A DNA stretch of 64,000 bases from Castellaniella defragrans (GCF_014203015.1 NZ_JACHIB010000020.1:38185-102184); one strand, 5' to 3'. Positions 7,788 to 18,179 are shown, counted from the stretch's first letter. Notes: a model not told the origin generated them from the letters alone. A program made the numbers and translations.

Positions 7788-9188
7788 CTACAGCGCGTGG
7801 CGATGCACGTAGTCGGCCACCAGGCGGGCGTCGCAGTCCATGACCTCGACGCGCTGGGGCAGCCGGTCCAGGTCGCGCAGCGCGGCCGGGACTTCCGGCG
7901 ATTCGCCGGTGGCCTCGACGATGGTCTCGGCGAACTTGGCCGGCAGGGCCGTTTCCAGCACCAGCATGGGCACGCCGTCCTCCAGGTGCTCCAGGGCGAC
8001 CTTCACGCCGTCGGCCGTGTGCGGATCGATCAGCACGCCGGTCTCGCGGCGGATGTCGCGGATGGTGCGCAGGCGGTCGGCGTGGGTGCTGGCGCCCGCC
8101 ACGAAGCCGTAGCGCTCCGTGAACGCCGGCCGCAGGCCGGACAGATCGAACTGCCCGGTGGTGCGCAGTTCCTCCATCAGCGCCTGCACGCGGGCCGGAT
8201 CGCGGCCCACCAGGTCGAAGACGAAGCGCTCGAAGTTCGAGGCGCGCGAGATGTCCATCGACGGGCTGGAGGTGGCGTGCGTCTGGCTGGCCGCGCGCGG
8301 CCGGTAGACGCCGGTGCGGAAGAATTCTTCCAGCACGTTGTTTTCGTTGGTGGCCAGCACCAGGCGGCGGATCGGCACGCCCATCTCGCGCGCGATGTGG
8401 CCGGCCAGGATGTTGCCGAAATTGCCCGAGGGCACGGCGAAGGACACCGGCTCGCCGGGCCCCTGCGTGGCCCGCAGCCAGCCCCAGACGTAGTACACCA
8501 CCTGGGCGGCGATGCGCGCCCAGTTGATGGAATTGACGGCGCCCAGACGGTGGGCGCTCTTGAAATCCAGGTCGCCGGCCAGCGCCTTGACGATGTCCTG
8601 GCATTCGTCGAACACGCCGCGCACGGCGATGTTGTGGATGTTGGCGTCCTGCAGCGAGTACATCTGGGCGCGCTGGAAGGCGCTCATGCGGCCGTGGGGC
8701 GACAGCATGAACACGGCCACGCCGCGCTTGCCGCGCAGCGCGTATTCCGCCGCCGAGCCGGTGTCGCCGGAGGTGGCGCCCAGGATGTTGAGCGTCTGGC
8801 CGCGCCGCGCCAGCACGTATTCAAAGACCTGGCCGAGGAACTGCATGGCCATGTCCTTGAAGGCCAGCGTCGGCCCTTCGGACAGGCCCAGCAGCGACAG
8901 GCCCGGGCGCAGCGGCTTGACCGGCGCGATGCGCGGGAACACGTCGGGCGCGTAGGCCGCGTGCGTCATGCGCGACAGGTCGCCGGGCGCGATGTCGTCG
9001 ATGAACAGGCCCAGCACGCGGGCCGCCAGGTCGGCGTAGTCCAGCCCGCGCCAGGATTCCAGGGTGGCCGCGTCCAGCTTCGGCAGGGTTTCGGGCAGCG
9101 TCAGGCCGCCGTCGGGCGCCAGGCCTTCGAGCAGGATGTCGCAGAAAGGCTGCGGGGCCATGCCGCCCCGGGTGGACAGGTATTTCAC
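7788..9188 (-). CDS. thrC: Threonine synthase
   Basis: PLP enzyme converting O-phosphohomoserine to threonine, 466 residues, consistent with the long ThrC type. The N-terminus [15 protein letters not shown] and the PLP-binding region PTLAFKDMAMQFLG are characteristic, and the Gly-rich loop GATSGDTGSAAEYAL is intact. The start codon is GTG at 9186-9188. Its last bases overlap the hom stop (GTGA, four-base overlap), which fixes this start and implies translational coupling. It is the last gene of alaC-hom-thrC. Confidence 0.95.
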   Translation of the reverse strand: MKYLSTRGGMAPQPFCDILLEGLAPDGGLTLPETLPKLDAATLESWRGLDYADLAARVLGLFIDDIAPGDLSRMTHAAYAPDVFPRIAPVKPLRPGLSLLGLSEGPTLAFKDMAMQFLGQVFEYVLARRGQTLNILGATSGDTGSAAEYALRGKRGVAVFMLSPHGRMSAFQRAQMYSLQDANIHNIAVRGVFDECQDIVKALAGDLDFKSAHRLGAVNSINWARIAAQVVYYVWGWLRATQGPGEPVSFAVPSGNFGNILAGHIAREMGVPIRRLVLATNENNVLEEFFRTGVYRPRAASQTHATSSPSMDISRASNFERFVFDLVGRDPARVQALMEELRTTGQFDLSGLRPAFTERYGFVAGASTHADRLRTIRDIRRETGVLIDPHTADGVKVALEHLEDGVPMLVLETALPAKFAETIVEATGESPEVPAALRDLDRLPQRVEVMDCDARLVADYVHRHAL

Positions 9189-10489
9189 GTGATGTTCTCC
9201 ACGCGCAGGCGGGTCACGTCCGAACGCACGAAAGGCAGGCCATGGATCGCGCGCAGGGCCTGGTCCACGTCGCCCTCGCGCGCTTCGTGGGTGAGGAAGA
9301 TGATGTCGGCCTGGTGCTCGCCGTGGGGCTGCTGGAACATCGAGCCCACGGAAATGCCGGCGTCCGACAGCACGCGCGCCAGGTCGGCCAGCACGCCGGG
9401 GCGGTCGTCCACCCGCAGGCGCAGGTAGAAGCAGGTGCGCACGTCCGCCATGGGCAGCACGGGAATGTCGGCCATGGCGTCGGGCTGGAAGGCCAGGTGC
9501 GGCACCCGGTGCTCGGGGTCGGCCATCTGCAGCCGGGTCACGTCGACCAGGTCGGCCACCACGGCCGAGGCCGTGGGCAGCGCGCCCGCGCCCTGGCCGT
9601 AGTACAGCGAAGGGCCGACCGCGTCGCCGCGCACCAGCACGGCGTTCATGGCGCCTTCGACGTTGGCCAGCAGGCAGTGGTCGGGCACCAGGGCGGGATG
9701 GACCCGCAGCTCGATGCCTTCCGGGCGGCGGCGGGTGATGCCCAGCAGCTTGATGCGGTAGCCCAGGCGCTCGGCGTGGACGATGTCCTCGGAGGCCAGG
9801 CGGGAAATGCCTTCGATGTAGGCCTTGTCGAACTGTACCGGAATGCCGAAGGCCAGCGAGGCCAGCAACGTGAGCTTGTGGGCCGCGTCCACGCCCTCGA
9901 TGTCGAAGGTGGGGTCGGCCTCGGCGTAGCCCAGGCGCTGGGCCTCGGCGAGCACGGCGTCGAAGGGCAGGCCGCGCTGGCGCATCTCCGACAGGATGAA
10001 ATTGGTGGTGCCGTTGATGATGCCGGCCAGCCACTGGATGCGGTTGGCCGTCAGGCCCTCGCGGATCGCCTTGATGATGGGGATGCCGCCGGCCACGGCC
10101 GCCTCGAAGGCGACCATCACGCCGCGCGCCTGGGCGGCGGCGAAGATCTCGTTGCCGTGCACGGCCAGCAGGGCCTTGTTGGCCGTGACCACGTGCTTGC
10201 CCTGGGCGATGGCTTCCAGGATGCAGTCGCGGGCCACCGTGTCGCCGCCCATCAGCTCGACGATGATGTCGATGTCCGGGTCGCGCGCCAGGGCCATGCC
10301 GTCGGTGGTGACGGCGACGTCCGGCCCCACCAGCGCGCGCGCCTTGGCCACGTCGCGCACCGCCACCGCGGCGACCTCGATGCGCCGTCCGGCGCGCCGG
10401 GCGATCTCGCCGCCGTTCTGGGCCAGGACCGTCCAGACGCCGCCGCCGACGACGCCCAGGCCGAGCAAACCTACGCGGATCGGTTTCAT
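9185..10489 (-). CDS. hom: Homoserine dehydrogenase
   Basis: NAD(P)H-dependent reduction of aspartate semialdehyde to homoserine, the branch step toward threonine and methionine. The protein has 434 residues: N-terminal Rossmann motif [14 protein letters not shown], the catalytic domain segment [10 protein letters not shown] and [18 protein letters not shown], then a C-terminal ACT domain (about residue 350 on, [18 protein letters not shown]) expected to bind threonine for feedback control. Unlike E. coli ThrA/MetL, it is not fused to aspartate kinase. The ATG overlaps the stop of the upstream aminotransferase by four bases (ATGA). Confidence 0.96.
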   Translation of the reverse strand: MKPIRVGLLGLGVVGGGVWTVLAQNGGEIARRAGRRIEVAAVAVRDVAKARALVGPDVAVTTDGMALARDPDIDIIVELMGGDTVARDCILEAIAQGKHVVTANKALLAVHGNEIFAAAQARGVMVAFEAAVAGGIPIIKAIREGLTANRIQWLAGIINGTTNFILSEMRQRGLPFDAVLAEAQRLGYAEADPTFDIEGVDAAHKLTLLASLAFGIPVQFDKAYIEGISRLASEDIVHAERLGYRIKLLGITRRRPEGIELRVHPALVPDHCLLANVEGAMNAVLVRGDAVGPSLYYGQGAGALPTASAVVADLVDVTRLQMADPEHRVPHLAFQPDAMADIPVLPMADVRTCFYLRLRVDDRPGVLADLARVLSDAGISVGSMFQQPHGEHQADIIFLTHEAREGDVDQALRAIHGLPFVRSDVTRLRVENIT

Positions 10490-11673
10490 TTGAGCAGCCC
10501 GTCCTTGCGGAACATGTCCTTGATGCCGCGCACCGCCTGACGGGTGCGCTGTTCGTTTTCGATCAGGGCGAAGCGCACGTATTCGTCGCCGTATTCGCCG
10601 AAGCCGATGCCGGGGGACACGGCGACCTTGGCGTCGGCCAGCAGGCGCTTGGAGAATTCCAGCGAGCCCTGGGCGCGGTAGGGCTCGGGGATGCGCGCCC
10701 AGATGTACATGGACGCCTTGGGCACGTCCACCGGCCAGCCGGCCTCGTGCAGGCCGCGCGCCAGCACGTCGCGGCGGCTGCGGTACTGCTCGACGACTTC
10801 CGCCACACAGTCCTGGGGCCCTTCCAGGGCGGCGATGGCCGCCACCTGGATGGGCGTGAAGGTGCCGTAGTCGTGGTAGCTCTTGATGCGCGCCAACGCG
10901 TTGACCAGCTCGCGGTTGCCCACCATGAAGCCGATGCGCCAGCCGGCCATGTTGTAGCTCTTGCTCATGGTGAAGAATTCCACCGCCACGTCGCGCGCGC
11001 CGGGCACCTGCATGATGGACGGCGCCACGTAGCCGTCGAAGGTGATGTCGGCGTAGGCCAGGTCGTGCACCACCAGGATGCCGTGTTCGCGCGCCAGCGC
11101 CACGATGCGCTCGAAGAAGGACAGCTCCACGCACTGGGCCGTGGGGTTGCTGGGGAAACCCAGGATCATCATCTTGGGCTTGGGGATGGTCTCGCGCACC
11201 GCGCGCTCGATCTCCTCGAAGAAATCCAGTCCGGGCGTCATCGGCACCGAGCGGATGTTGGCGCCGGCGATCACCGCGCCGTAGATGTGGATCGGGTAGC
11301 TGGGATTAGGCACCAGCACCGTGTCGCCCCGGTCCAGCGTGGCCAGCATCAGGTGGGCCAGGCCTTCCTTGGAGCCGATGGAGACGATGGCCTCGGAATC
11401 CGGATCGATGTCCACCCCGTAGCGGCGCTCGTACCAGGTCGAGATCGCGCGGCGCAGGCGCGGGATGCCCTTGGACACCGAATAGCCGTGGGTGTCGGGG
11501 CGGCGGGCGACTTCCACCAGCTTGTCGACGATGTGCTGCGGCGTGGGGCCGTCCGGATTGCCCATGGACATGTCGATGATGTCCTCGCCGCGCCGGCGTG
11601 CGGCCATCTTGAGTTCCCCGGTGATGTTGAACACGTAGGGGGGCAGGCGCTCGATGCGCGGAAAGCTCGTCAT
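10486..11673 (-). CDS. alaC: Pyridoxal-phosphate aminotransferase, AlaC-like
   Basis: Class I/II aminotransferase of 395 residues resembling AlaC (YfdZ), which makes alanine from pyruvate and glutamate. The PLP-lysine motif is [18 protein letters not shown] and the N-terminal [31 protein letters not shown] is typical of this subgroup. The start ATG at 11673 gives [15 protein letters not shown]; further upstream sequence is not conserved-looking. It leads the operon with hom and thrC, so an aspartate-family transamination role is also conceivable. A good promoter lies about 60 bases upstream. Confidence 0.88.
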   Translation of the reverse strand: MTSFPRIERLPPYVFNITGELKMAARRRGEDIIDMSMGNPDGPTPQHIVDKLVEVARRPDTHGYSVSKGIPRLRRAISTWYERRYGVDIDPDSEAIVSIGSKEGLAHLMLATLDRGDTVLVPNPSYPIHIYGAVIAGANIRSVPMTPGLDFFEEIERAVRETIPKPKMMILGFPSNPTAQCVELSFFERIVALAREHGILVVHDLAYADITFDGYVAPSIMQVPGARDVAVEFFTMSKSYNMAGWRIGFMVGNRELVNALARIKSYHDYGTFTPIQVAAIAALEGPQDCVAEVVEQYRSRRDVLARGLHEAGWPVDVPKASMYIWARIPEPYRAQGSLEFSKRLLADAKVAVSPGIGFGEYGDEYVRFALIENEQRTRQAVRGIKDMFRKDGLLK

Positions 11674-11732
11674 GATGGTCCTCGGCAGGTGGGCTGGAGT
11701 CGTGCGGATGGATGCGGTGCAGCAAACTCGAT

Positions 11733-11761
11733 AATCTATCGCATGCGTCCGCGACTCGCAA
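11733..11761 (-). promoter_or_regulatory. Promoter of the alaC-hom-thrC operon
   Basis: On the minus strand, TTGCGA (11761-11756) and TAGATT (11738-11733) are separated by exactly 17 bases, a good sigma-70 arrangement. The -10 region is overlapped by the small inverted repeat CGATA-ATC-TATCG (11729-11741), a possible operator. Confidence 0.6.
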
Positions 11762-11902
11762 ATGGGCGGGCTGCAATGGGCGGACGGGGACGACGATCTC
11801 GACGAGCCGGCAGGAAATCCGGCGGTTCCCCGGAATACAATGGTCGGCCTGCACCGGCGCGGCCATCCGCCCTCCGGGCGGCCGTTGAACGAGGAACCGC
11901 CC

Positions 11903-12715
11903 ATGACGCAATCGCTCCGCCTGGTTCTTGCCCTGCTTGCGGCCGGCATCGCCCTCGCCGTGTCCGGCGGCGCGCGGGCGCAGGCGCCGGCGCCGAAGAT
12001 CGGCGTGGTGGTGATGCACGGCAAGGCCGGCTCGCCGGGCCGGCACGTGGCGGAACTGGCGGCCGCGCTGGAGGCCAAGGGTTGCCTCGTCGCCAATCTC
12101 GAAATGCCGTGGTCGGGACGGCGCAACTATGACGTCGGCGTCGCCGCCGCCGAGCGGGAAGTCGCCGCCGCACTGGACGCCTTGCGTGCGCGCGGCGCGC
12201 AGAAGCTGTTCGTCGGCGGACACAGCCAGGGCGGGCATTTTGCCCTCTACCTCGGCGGCCGGCTGCCGGTCGATGGCGTGATCGCCATCGCGCCGGGAGG
12301 CAATTCCAACAGTCCGCAAGCCCGCGAACAGGTGGGCGAGGCCGTGGCCCTGGCTCGCAAGCGGGTCGGCGAAGGCCGGGGCGAGAGCAGGACGCGGCTC
12401 GTGGACTACGAGGGTGCGCGCGGCGCCTATCCCGTCGCCGTGGCACCGGCGGTCTATCTCGACTGGTTCGCCCCCGACAGCCCGTTGAACCGGGTGAAGC
12501 CGGAGCACGCGCTGAACCCCGCCGTGCCGGTCCTGTTCATCGTGCCGACCCGGGACTATCCGGGTCTGCTCAAGGTCAGGCAACAGCGATTCGCCGCCCT
12601 GCCGCCGAATCCGCGAACCGAGCTGTACCAGCCGGAGGCCAGCCACACCGGCGCGCCCTCGGCGTCGATCGACCGGATTGCCGAGTGGATGGCCGCCGTG
12701 GCAGGGGCCCGCTGA
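11903..12715 (+). CDS. Secreted alpha/beta-hydrolase family protein
   Basis: 270 residues beginning with a clear signal peptide ([25 protein letters not shown], cleavage near residue 27), so it is probably periplasmic. The mature part has the nucleophile elbow GGHSQGGH and a late histidine in EASHTGAP, fitting an alpha/beta-hydrolase catalytic triad. The strand [12 protein letters not shown] near the start would form the oxyanion region. I chose the ATG at 11903 because the signal peptide begins there; upstream in-frame sequence is not protein-like. Substrate is unknown. It stands alone, divergent from alaC. Confidence 0.8.
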   Translation: MTQSLRLVLALLAAGIALAVSGGARAQAPAPKIGVVVMHGKAGSPGRHVAELAAALEAKGCLVANLEMPWSGRRNYDVGVAAAEREVAAALDALRARGAQKLFVGGHSQGGHFALYLGGRLPVDGVIAIAPGGNSNSPQAREQVGEAVALARKRVGEGRGESRTRLVDYEGARGAYPVAVAPAVYLDWFAPDSPLNRVKPEHALNPAVPVLFIVPTRDYPGLLKVRQQRFAALPPNPRTELYQPEASHTGAPSASIDRIAEWMAAVAGAR

Positions 12716-12900
12716 GCGGCGCAGGATGCGCACGGCGCAACACCCATGCAGCCGATTTTTCAACGCCTGGGAGGAAGCCGGCCGCTGCACGCCGGCGCTC
12801 CCCGCCCGCGGGCTCCGGTCCCGCGGGGAAAGCGCTCCGGCCCCCGGCACGATCGCCCGATCGATTGCGCTATCATCACGAGGAACACCGGAGCTTGCCC

Positions 12901-13350
12901 GTGCTATTGCAAAAAGACCTGAATCCCGCGCTCAACACCGTCACCGCCTACGGCGACGGCTTCCTGGAAATCAATCGGGTCCGCTACGACGGCGCCATCT
13001 GCTTCGCCCCCGAAGGGCCGGTGCGCGGCCTCGCCCTGCGCGGCGTCGCCGACATCGATGCCGCCTTCCTGCAGGACCTGGTCGGCCTGAAGCCGGCCGC
13101 GCGCGATCCGCTCGCCTTCCTCGACGACGCGGCGCCCGCCGCCGAGCTGCCCCCGGGCGCGCCCGAGGTCCTGCTGATCGGCACCGGCCCGCGCCAGATC
13201 TTCCTGCGTCCCGAAGTGCTGCGGCCGCTGCTGGCGCTGGGAATCGGCATCGAAACCATGACCACCCAGGCCGCCGCCCGGACCTACAACATCCTCATGT
13301 CCGAGGAACGGCGCGTGCTGGCCCTGCTGCTACCCGGAGACCCCTCATGA
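12901..13350 (+). CDS. Mth938/Xcc1710-like domain protein (DUF498 family)
   Basis: 149-residue single-domain protein of the Mth938 fold, the family that includes mitochondrial NDUFAF3. Its function in bacteria is unestablished. Diagnostic parts are NRVRYDGAICFAPEG, PEVLLIGTGPRQIF and GIGIETMTTQAAARTYNIL. The start is GTG at 12901, seven bases after GGAG; a TTG six bases upstream is a less likely alternative. Its stop overlaps the ATG of the peroxiredoxin gene by four bases, so the two form an operon. Confidence 0.82.
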   Translation: MLLQKDLNPALNTVTAYGDGFLEINRVRYDGAICFAPEGPVRGLALRGVADIDAAFLQDLVGLKPAARDPLAFLDDAAPAAELPPGAPEVLLIGTGPRQIFLRPEVLRPLLALGIGIETMTTQAAARTYNILMSEERRVLALLLPGDPS

Positions 13351-13817
13351 CCCCCATCGCCATCGGCCGCCCGCTGCCGCCGCTCACCGCCGAAACCACC
13401 CAGGGATCCTTCGACTCCGCCGCCCTGCACGGCAAGCCCTTCGTGCTGTACTTCTATCCCAAGGACAACACCCCCGGCTGCACCACCGAGGCGCAGGATT
13501 TCCGCGACCGCCACGCGCAGTTCCTGGCGCTGGACTGCCAGATCTTCGGCATTTCCCGCGACACCCTGAAATCCCATCAGGGCTTCGCCGACAAGCAGTG
13601 CCTGCCCTTCCCCCTGATCGCCGATTCCGACGAGGCCCTGTGCGCCCTGTTCGGCGTGATGAAGCAGAAGAACATGTACGGCAAGCAGGTGCGCGGCATC
13701 GAGCGCAGCACCTTCCTGGTCGACCGCCAGGGCGTCCTGGTCCAGGAATGGCGCGGCGTGCGCGTTCCCGGCCATGCGGACGAAGTCCTGCAGGCCGCGC
13801 AAAACCTGGCCGCCTAG
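13347..13817 (+). CDS. bcp: Thioredoxin-dependent peroxiredoxin Bcp/PrxQ
   Basis: 156-residue peroxiredoxin reducing peroxides. The peroxidatic cysteine is in DNTPGCTTEAQDF (about residue 46). The resolving cysteine found five residues later in E. coli Bcp is alanine here, so it is a 1-Cys form or uses one of the other cysteines (LDCQ, KQCLPF, ALCALF). The ATG overlaps the preceding stop (ATGA). The family fold strand FVLYFYPKDNTPGC is unmistakable. Confidence 0.93.
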   Translation: MTPIAIGRPLPPLTAETTQGSFDSAALHGKPFVLYFYPKDNTPGCTTEAQDFRDRHAQFLALDCQIFGISRDTLKSHQGFADKQCLPFPLIADSDEALCALFGVMKQKNMYGKQVRGIERSTFLVDRQGVLVQEWRGVRVPGHADEVLQAAQNLAA

Positions 13818-13837
13818 GGCCTGTCACAGGAGCCTAC

Positions 13838-15700
13838 ATGCCCCTTCCGAAACCGCCGGCCCGCCCGGGCGACATCATCGAAACCGCCGTCCGCGCCGCC
13901 CCGCGCGAGACGGCCCCGGCCCCGGCCGTGCCCGGCCCCGCCCTGGACACCTCCCGCTCCGCGTCCCGCGGACGGGGGTCGAAAGCCCGCCCGCTCGCCG
14001 CCATCCTGTCCAGGCCCGCCGGGCGCGCGGCGCCGGCCGCGCCTGCGCCCGCTCCCAAGCCCGCCCAGGCCTCCACCCCCGCCCAGGCACCCGCCCGCGC
14101 ACCAGCCCCCGCCGCGGCACCGGCGCCCGCCGCGGTGCCGGCCCCCGCCACGGCCGCGGTGCCGGCCGCCCCCGCCCGGACCGCCCGGGCGCCGGCCACG
14201 GACAAGCCCGCCCCCGCGAGTCCGGCGCCGGCCGGCGCGGCGCCCGCTCCGGCCCGCCCCGCCGCCGCCCGCGCACGGCCGAAACGCCTGCCCACGGCGC
14301 AGCGCAAGCTGTTCGTGCTGGACACCAACGTGCTGCTGCACGATCCCTCGTCCCTGTTCCGCTTCGCCGAGCACGACGTCTTCCTGCCCATGATCGTGCT
14401 CGAAGAACTCGACCACCAGAAAAAGGGCATGTCGGAAGTCGCGCGCAACGCCCGCCAGGTCAGCCGCCACCTGGACCAGCTGATCGGCACCGCCGATCTG
14501 TCCAAGGGGGTTCCGCTGGATGCGCTGGGCAATGCCGACGCCCTGGGCTCGCTGTATTTCCAGACCCGCCCCACCGACACGCGCCTGCCCCTGGAACTGC
14601 CCATGGGCAAGGCCGACAACGTGATCCTGGGCATCGTCCACGGCCTGCGCGAGGAAAACCCCAAGCGCGAGATCGTGCTGGTGTCCAAGGACATCAACAT
14701 GCGCCTGAAGGCGCGGGCGCTGGGCCTGCCGGCCGAGGACTACCTGAACGACCACGTCCTGGACGACTCCGACCTGCTCTACGACGGCGTCATGCCGCTG
14801 CCGGAAAACTTCTGGAACAAGCACGGCAAGGACATCGAATCCTGGCAGCAGAACGGCCTGACCTGGTATCGCGTGCGCGGACCGCTGTGCGGCCAGTTCA
14901 TCGTCAACGAATTCGTCTACTACGAAGGCGAGATGCCGCTGTACGCCCAGGTGCGCGAAGTCACGGGGAAAAGCGCCGTGCTCTCCACCCTGCGCGATTT
15001 CAGCCACGCCAAGAACAGCGTCTGGGGCATCACCACGCGCAACCGCGAGCAGAATTTCGCCCTCAACCTGCTGATGAACCCGGACATCGACTTCGTGTCG
15101 CTGCTGGGCCAGGCGGGCACCGGCAAGACCCTGCTGGCCCTGGCCAGCGGCCTGGCCCAGACCTTCGAGACCAAGCGCTACACCGAAATCATCATCACCC
15201 GCGCCACCGTGCCGGTGGGCGACGACATCGGCTTCCTGCCCGGCACCGAGGAAGAAAAGATGCTGCCCTGGATGGGCGCGCTGGAGGACAACCTGGAGGT
15301 CCTGCACCAGGGGGCGACGGGCGCGCTCGGCGCTCCCGGCAGCGGCAACGGCCAGGACTGGACCAAGACGCCCGCCATGGACCTGATCCGCTCGCGCATC
15401 AAGGTCAAGTCCATGAACTTCATGCGCGGGCGCACCTTCCTCAACAAGTTCCTGATCATCGACGAGGCCCAGAACCTGACGCCCAAGCAGATGAAGACCC
15501 TGGTCACCCGCGCGGGCCCCGGCACCAAGATCGTCTGCCTGGGCAACATCGCCCAGATCGACACGCCCTACCTCACCGAGGGCAGTTCGGGGCTGACCTA
15601 CGTGGTGGACCGCTTCAAGGGCTGGCCGCACGCCGGCCACATCACCCTGCAGCGCGGCGAGCGCTCCCGCCTGGCGGACTATGCCAGCGACGCCCTCTGA
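13838..15700 (+). CDS. PIN-domain PhoH-family ATPase (PhoH2-like)
   Basis: 620 residues in three parts. Residues 1 to about 145 are low-complexity Ala/Pro-rich. A PIN-type RNase domain follows, with LFVLDTNVLLHDPSSLF and IVLEELDHQKKG. Then comes a PhoH ATPase domain with Walker A LLGQAGTGKTLLALA and the Walker B region LIIDEAQNLTPKQMK. PIN-PhoH proteins are ATP-driven RNA unwinding nucleases, sometimes part of toxin-antitoxin pairs; no antitoxin-like partner is seen here. The ATG at 13838 follows AGGAG by seven bases. Its end overlaps pdxA by 20 bases. Confidence 0.9.
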   Translation: MPLPKPPARPGDIIETAVRAAPRETAPAPAVPGPALDTSRSASRGRGSKARPLAAILSRPAGRAAPAAPAPAPKPAQASTPAQAPARAPAPAAAPAPAAVPAPATAAVPAAPARTARAPATDKPAPASPAPAGAAPAPARPAAARARPKRLPTAQRKLFVLDTNVLLHDPSSLFRFAEHDVFLPMIVLEELDHQKKGMSEVARNARQVSRHLDQLIGTADLSKGVPLDALGNADALGSLYFQTRPTDTRLPLELPMGKADNVILGIVHGLREENPKREIVLVSKDINMRLKARALGLPAEDYLNDHVLDDSDLLYDGVMPLPENFWNKHGKDIESWQQNGLTWYRVRGPLCGQFIVNEFVYYEGEMPLYAQVREVTGKSAVLSTLRDFSHAKNSVWGITTRNREQNFALNLLMNPDIDFVSLLGQAGTGKTLLALASGLAQTFETKRYTEIIITRATVPVGDDIGFLPGTEEEKMLPWMGALEDNLEVLHQGATGALGAPGSGNGQDWTKTPAMDLIRSRIKVKSMNFMRGRTFLNKFLIIDEAQNLTPKQMKTLVTRAGPGTKIVCLGNIAQIDTPYLTEGSSGLTYVVDRFKGWPHAGHITLQRGERSRLADYASDAL

Positions 15701-16712
15701 TCCCGGCATCCCGGCCGCGCCCGCCGGCGCGCCCCTGGCCATCACGCTGGGGGACGCCGCGGGCGTCGGCCCGGAGCTGATCGCACACCTGTTCGCGGAA
15801 GGCCTGCCCCACCCCACCGTGGTCTACGGCGACGTGGGCGCCCTGCGGCGCGCCTGCCGTGCACTGGGGCTGGACGGCCGCCTGGAGATCCGTCCGCTGG
15901 ACGCCCCCGGCGCGGGCACGACGCAGGGCGTGATCGGCGTACTGAACCGCTGGGACGCGCTGCCGGCCGACCTGCCCTGGGGCCGCGAGGACGCCCGCGC
16001 CGGGCGCGGCGCCTACGAATACCTGTGCCACGCCATCGACGACGCCCTGGCGGGCCGCGTGCGGGCGCTGGTGACGGCGCCGCTGCACAAGGGCGCGCTG
16101 CACGCGGCCGGCATCGATTTCCCCGGCCACACGGAAATCCTGGCGCAGCGCAGCGGCACGGCGGACTACGCCATGATGCTGGCCAACGACGAACTGCGCG
16201 TGCTGCTGGTGACCATCCACATCGCCCTGGCCGCGGTACCGGCGGCGCTCAGCGCCGCGGCCGAACTGCGCGCCATCCGCCTGGCGCAGCGGGCCTGCCG
16301 CCAGGCCGGCATCGCCCGGCCGCGCATCGCCGTGGCGGGCCTGAATCCGCACGCGGGCGAAGGCGGCGCCTTCGGCGACGAGGAAGCCCGCCACATCGCG
16401 CCGGCCCTCGCCGCCGCCCGCGCCGAGGGCCTGGACGCCACCGGCCCCTGGCCGGGCGATACCGTGTTCATGCGCGCCCGCCGGGGGGAATTCGACATCG
16501 TGGTCGCCCAGTACCACGACCAGGGCCTGATCCCGGTGAAGTACCTGGGGCTGGACGAAGGGGTGAACGTGACCGTGGGCCTGCCTTTCGTGCGCACCAG
16601 CGTGGACCACGGCACGGCCTTCGACATCGCCGGGCGCGGCCTGGCCGACCCGGCTTCGCTGCGCGCGGCGGTGCGCATGGCGCTGAAAATGACCGCGGCG
16701 AATCCGGGCTGA
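15681..16712 (+). CDS. pdxA: 4-hydroxythreonine-4-phosphate dehydrogenase
   Basis: NAD-dependent enzyme of pyridoxal 5'-phosphate synthesis, 343 residues. The N-terminal ITLGDAAGVGPEL, the metal/phosphate-binding histidines in FPGHTEIL and AQYHDQGLIPVKYLG, and SVDHGTAFDIAG match PdxA. The start overlaps the 3' end of the PhoH gene by 20 bases in another frame; alternative starts further in would remove the conserved first strand only after residue 18. PdxA is close in sequence to PdxA2-type enzymes, but the motifs do not separate them. Confidence 0.92.
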   Translation: MPATPSDPGIPAAPAGAPLAITLGDAAGVGPELIAHLFAEGLPHPTVVYGDVGALRRACRALGLDGRLEIRPLDAPGAGTTQGVIGVLNRWDALPADLPWGREDARAGRGAYEYLCHAIDDALAGRVRALVTAPLHKGALHAAGIDFPGHTEILAQRSGTADYAMMLANDELRVLLVTIHIALAAVPAALSAAAELRAIRLAQRACRQAGIARPRIAVAGLNPHAGEGGAFGDEEARHIAPALAAARAEGLDATGPWPGDTVFMRARRGEFDIVVAQYHDQGLIPVKYLGLDEGVNVTVGLPFVRTSVDHGTAFDIAGRGLADPASLRAAVRMALKMTAANPG

Positions 16713-16808
16713 TCCGCCCCGAATGCCGCTGTGCCGCCCATCGTGCCGGTGGCGGGACCGCCGCGGGCGGGCCGCCGGTCTCGGGGATCAGAATCCCGCC
16801 GCCGCCGA

Positions 16809-18179
16809 TCAGAACGCGGGCGCCGCCGAGAAATTCAGGAAGCGCGTGCTGGAGCCCTGGAAGGTCAGGCGCACCGTGCCGATCGGGCCGTTACGCTGCT
16901 TGCCGATGATGATCTCGGCCGTGCCCTTGTCCGGCGAATCGGGGTTGTAGACCTCGTCGCGGTAGATGAAGATGATCACGTCGGCGTCCTGCTCGATGGC
17001 GCCGGATTCGCGCAGGTCGCTCATGACGGGCCGCTTGTTGGGGCGCTGCTCCAGGCTGCGATTGAGCTGCGACAGGGCGATCACCGGGCAGTTCAGCTCC
17101 TTGGCCAGGCCCTTCAGGGACCGGCTGATCTCGGAGATTTCGGTGGCGCGGTTTTCCCCGCCCGAGCCGGACATCAGCTGGATGTAGTCGATGATGATCA
17201 GGCCCAGCTGCCCGCACTGGCGCGCCAGCCGCCGCGCCCGCGCGCGCAGTTCCATGGAACTGAGCGCCGGGGTCTCGTCGATGTAGATCTGCGCTTCCTC
17301 GACCTTCTGCACGGCGTGGGTCAGGCGCGGCCAGTCGTCCTGGTTCAGCTTGCCGGTGCGCATGCGGTGCTGGTCCAGCATGCCGACCGAGCCGATCATG
17401 CGCATGGCCAGCTGCACGGCGCCCATTTCCATGGAGAACACGGCCACCGGCAGGCCCTGCTCGATGGCGACGTGCTCGCCGATGTTCATGGAAAACGAGG
17501 TCTTGCCCATGGACGGCCGCCCGGCCACGATCACCAGGTCGCCGGCCTGCAGGCCCGAGGTCATGCGGTCCAGGTCGTTGAAGCCGGTGGGCACCCCGGT
17601 CACGTCGGAATCGCCTTCGCGGTGATAGAGCTCGTCGATGCGCTCGACCACCTGGGCCAGCAGCGGACGGATCTCCTGGAATCCGGCCATGCCGCGCGCA
17701 CCTTCCTGGGCGATCTGGAACACGCGGGACTCGGCCTCGTCGAGGATCTGCCGGGCTTCCTTGCCCTGGGGATTGAAGGCGGCCGAGGAGATCTCGTCGG
17801 CGATCGAGACCAGCTTGCGCAGCATGGACCGCTCGCGCACGATCTCGGCGTAGCGGCGGATGTTCGCCGCCGAGGGCGTGTTGTGCGCCAGCGCGTTCAG
17901 GTACTGCAGGCCGCCGCATTCGTCGGACTTGCCGGCCGTGGCCAGGGATTCGTGGACCGTGACGACGTCGGCCGGCCGCGCCAGCGCCACCAGCCGGGCG
18001 ATGTGCTGCCAGATCAGGCGGTGGTCGTAGCGGTAGAAGTCGTCCTCGGTGAGGACGTCGGCGACCCGGTCGAAGGCGGCGTTGTCCAGCAGCAGCCCGC
18101 CCAGCACCGACTGCTCGGCCTCGATGGAGTGCGGCGGCACACGCAGGTAATCCAGTTGCGCGTCGGCTTCGATTTCCAA
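16809..18179 (-). CDS. dnaB: Replicative DNA helicase DnaB
   Basis: Hexameric helicase of the replication fork, 456 residues. The N-terminal domain begins RVPPHSIEAEQSVLGGLLLDN, and the RecA-like C-terminal domain has Walker A VAGRPSMGKTSFSMN (about residue 208) and the Walker B strand LIIIDYIQLM. No intein is present. The start appears to be TTG at 18179, preceded by a GAGGACAGGG stretch; no ATG is available before the conserved region. It follows the rplI operon, separated by a terminator, and converges on pdxA. Confidence 0.95.
   Translation of the reverse strand: MEIEADAQLDYLRVPPHSIEAEQSVLGGLLLDNAAFDRVADVLTEDDFYRYDHRLIWQHIARLVALARPADVVTVHESLATAGKSDECGGLQYLNALAHNTPSAANIRRYAEIVRERSMLRKLVSIADEISSAAFNPQGKEARQILDEAESRVFQIAQEGARGMAGFQEIRPLLAQVVERIDELYHREGDSDVTGVPTGFNDLDRMTSGLQAGDLVIVAGRPSMGKTSFSMNIGEHVAIEQGLPVAVFSMEMGAVQLAMRMIGSVGMLDQHRMRTGKLNQDDWPRLTHAVQKVEEAQIYIDETPALSSMELRARARRLARQCGQLGLIIIDYIQLMSGSGGENRATEISEISRSLKGLAKELNCPVIALSQLNRSLEQRPNKRPVMSDLRESGAIEQDADVIIFIYRDEVYNPDSPDKGTAEIIIGKQRNGPIGTVRLTFQGSSTRFLNFSAAPAF

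Noticed and set aside
7619..7843. 74-codon plus-strand frame between ocd and thrC
   Set aside because: The product consists of Arg/Phe/Pro translation of the 12-bp repeats and overlaps thrC. There is no ribosome site or recognisable fold.
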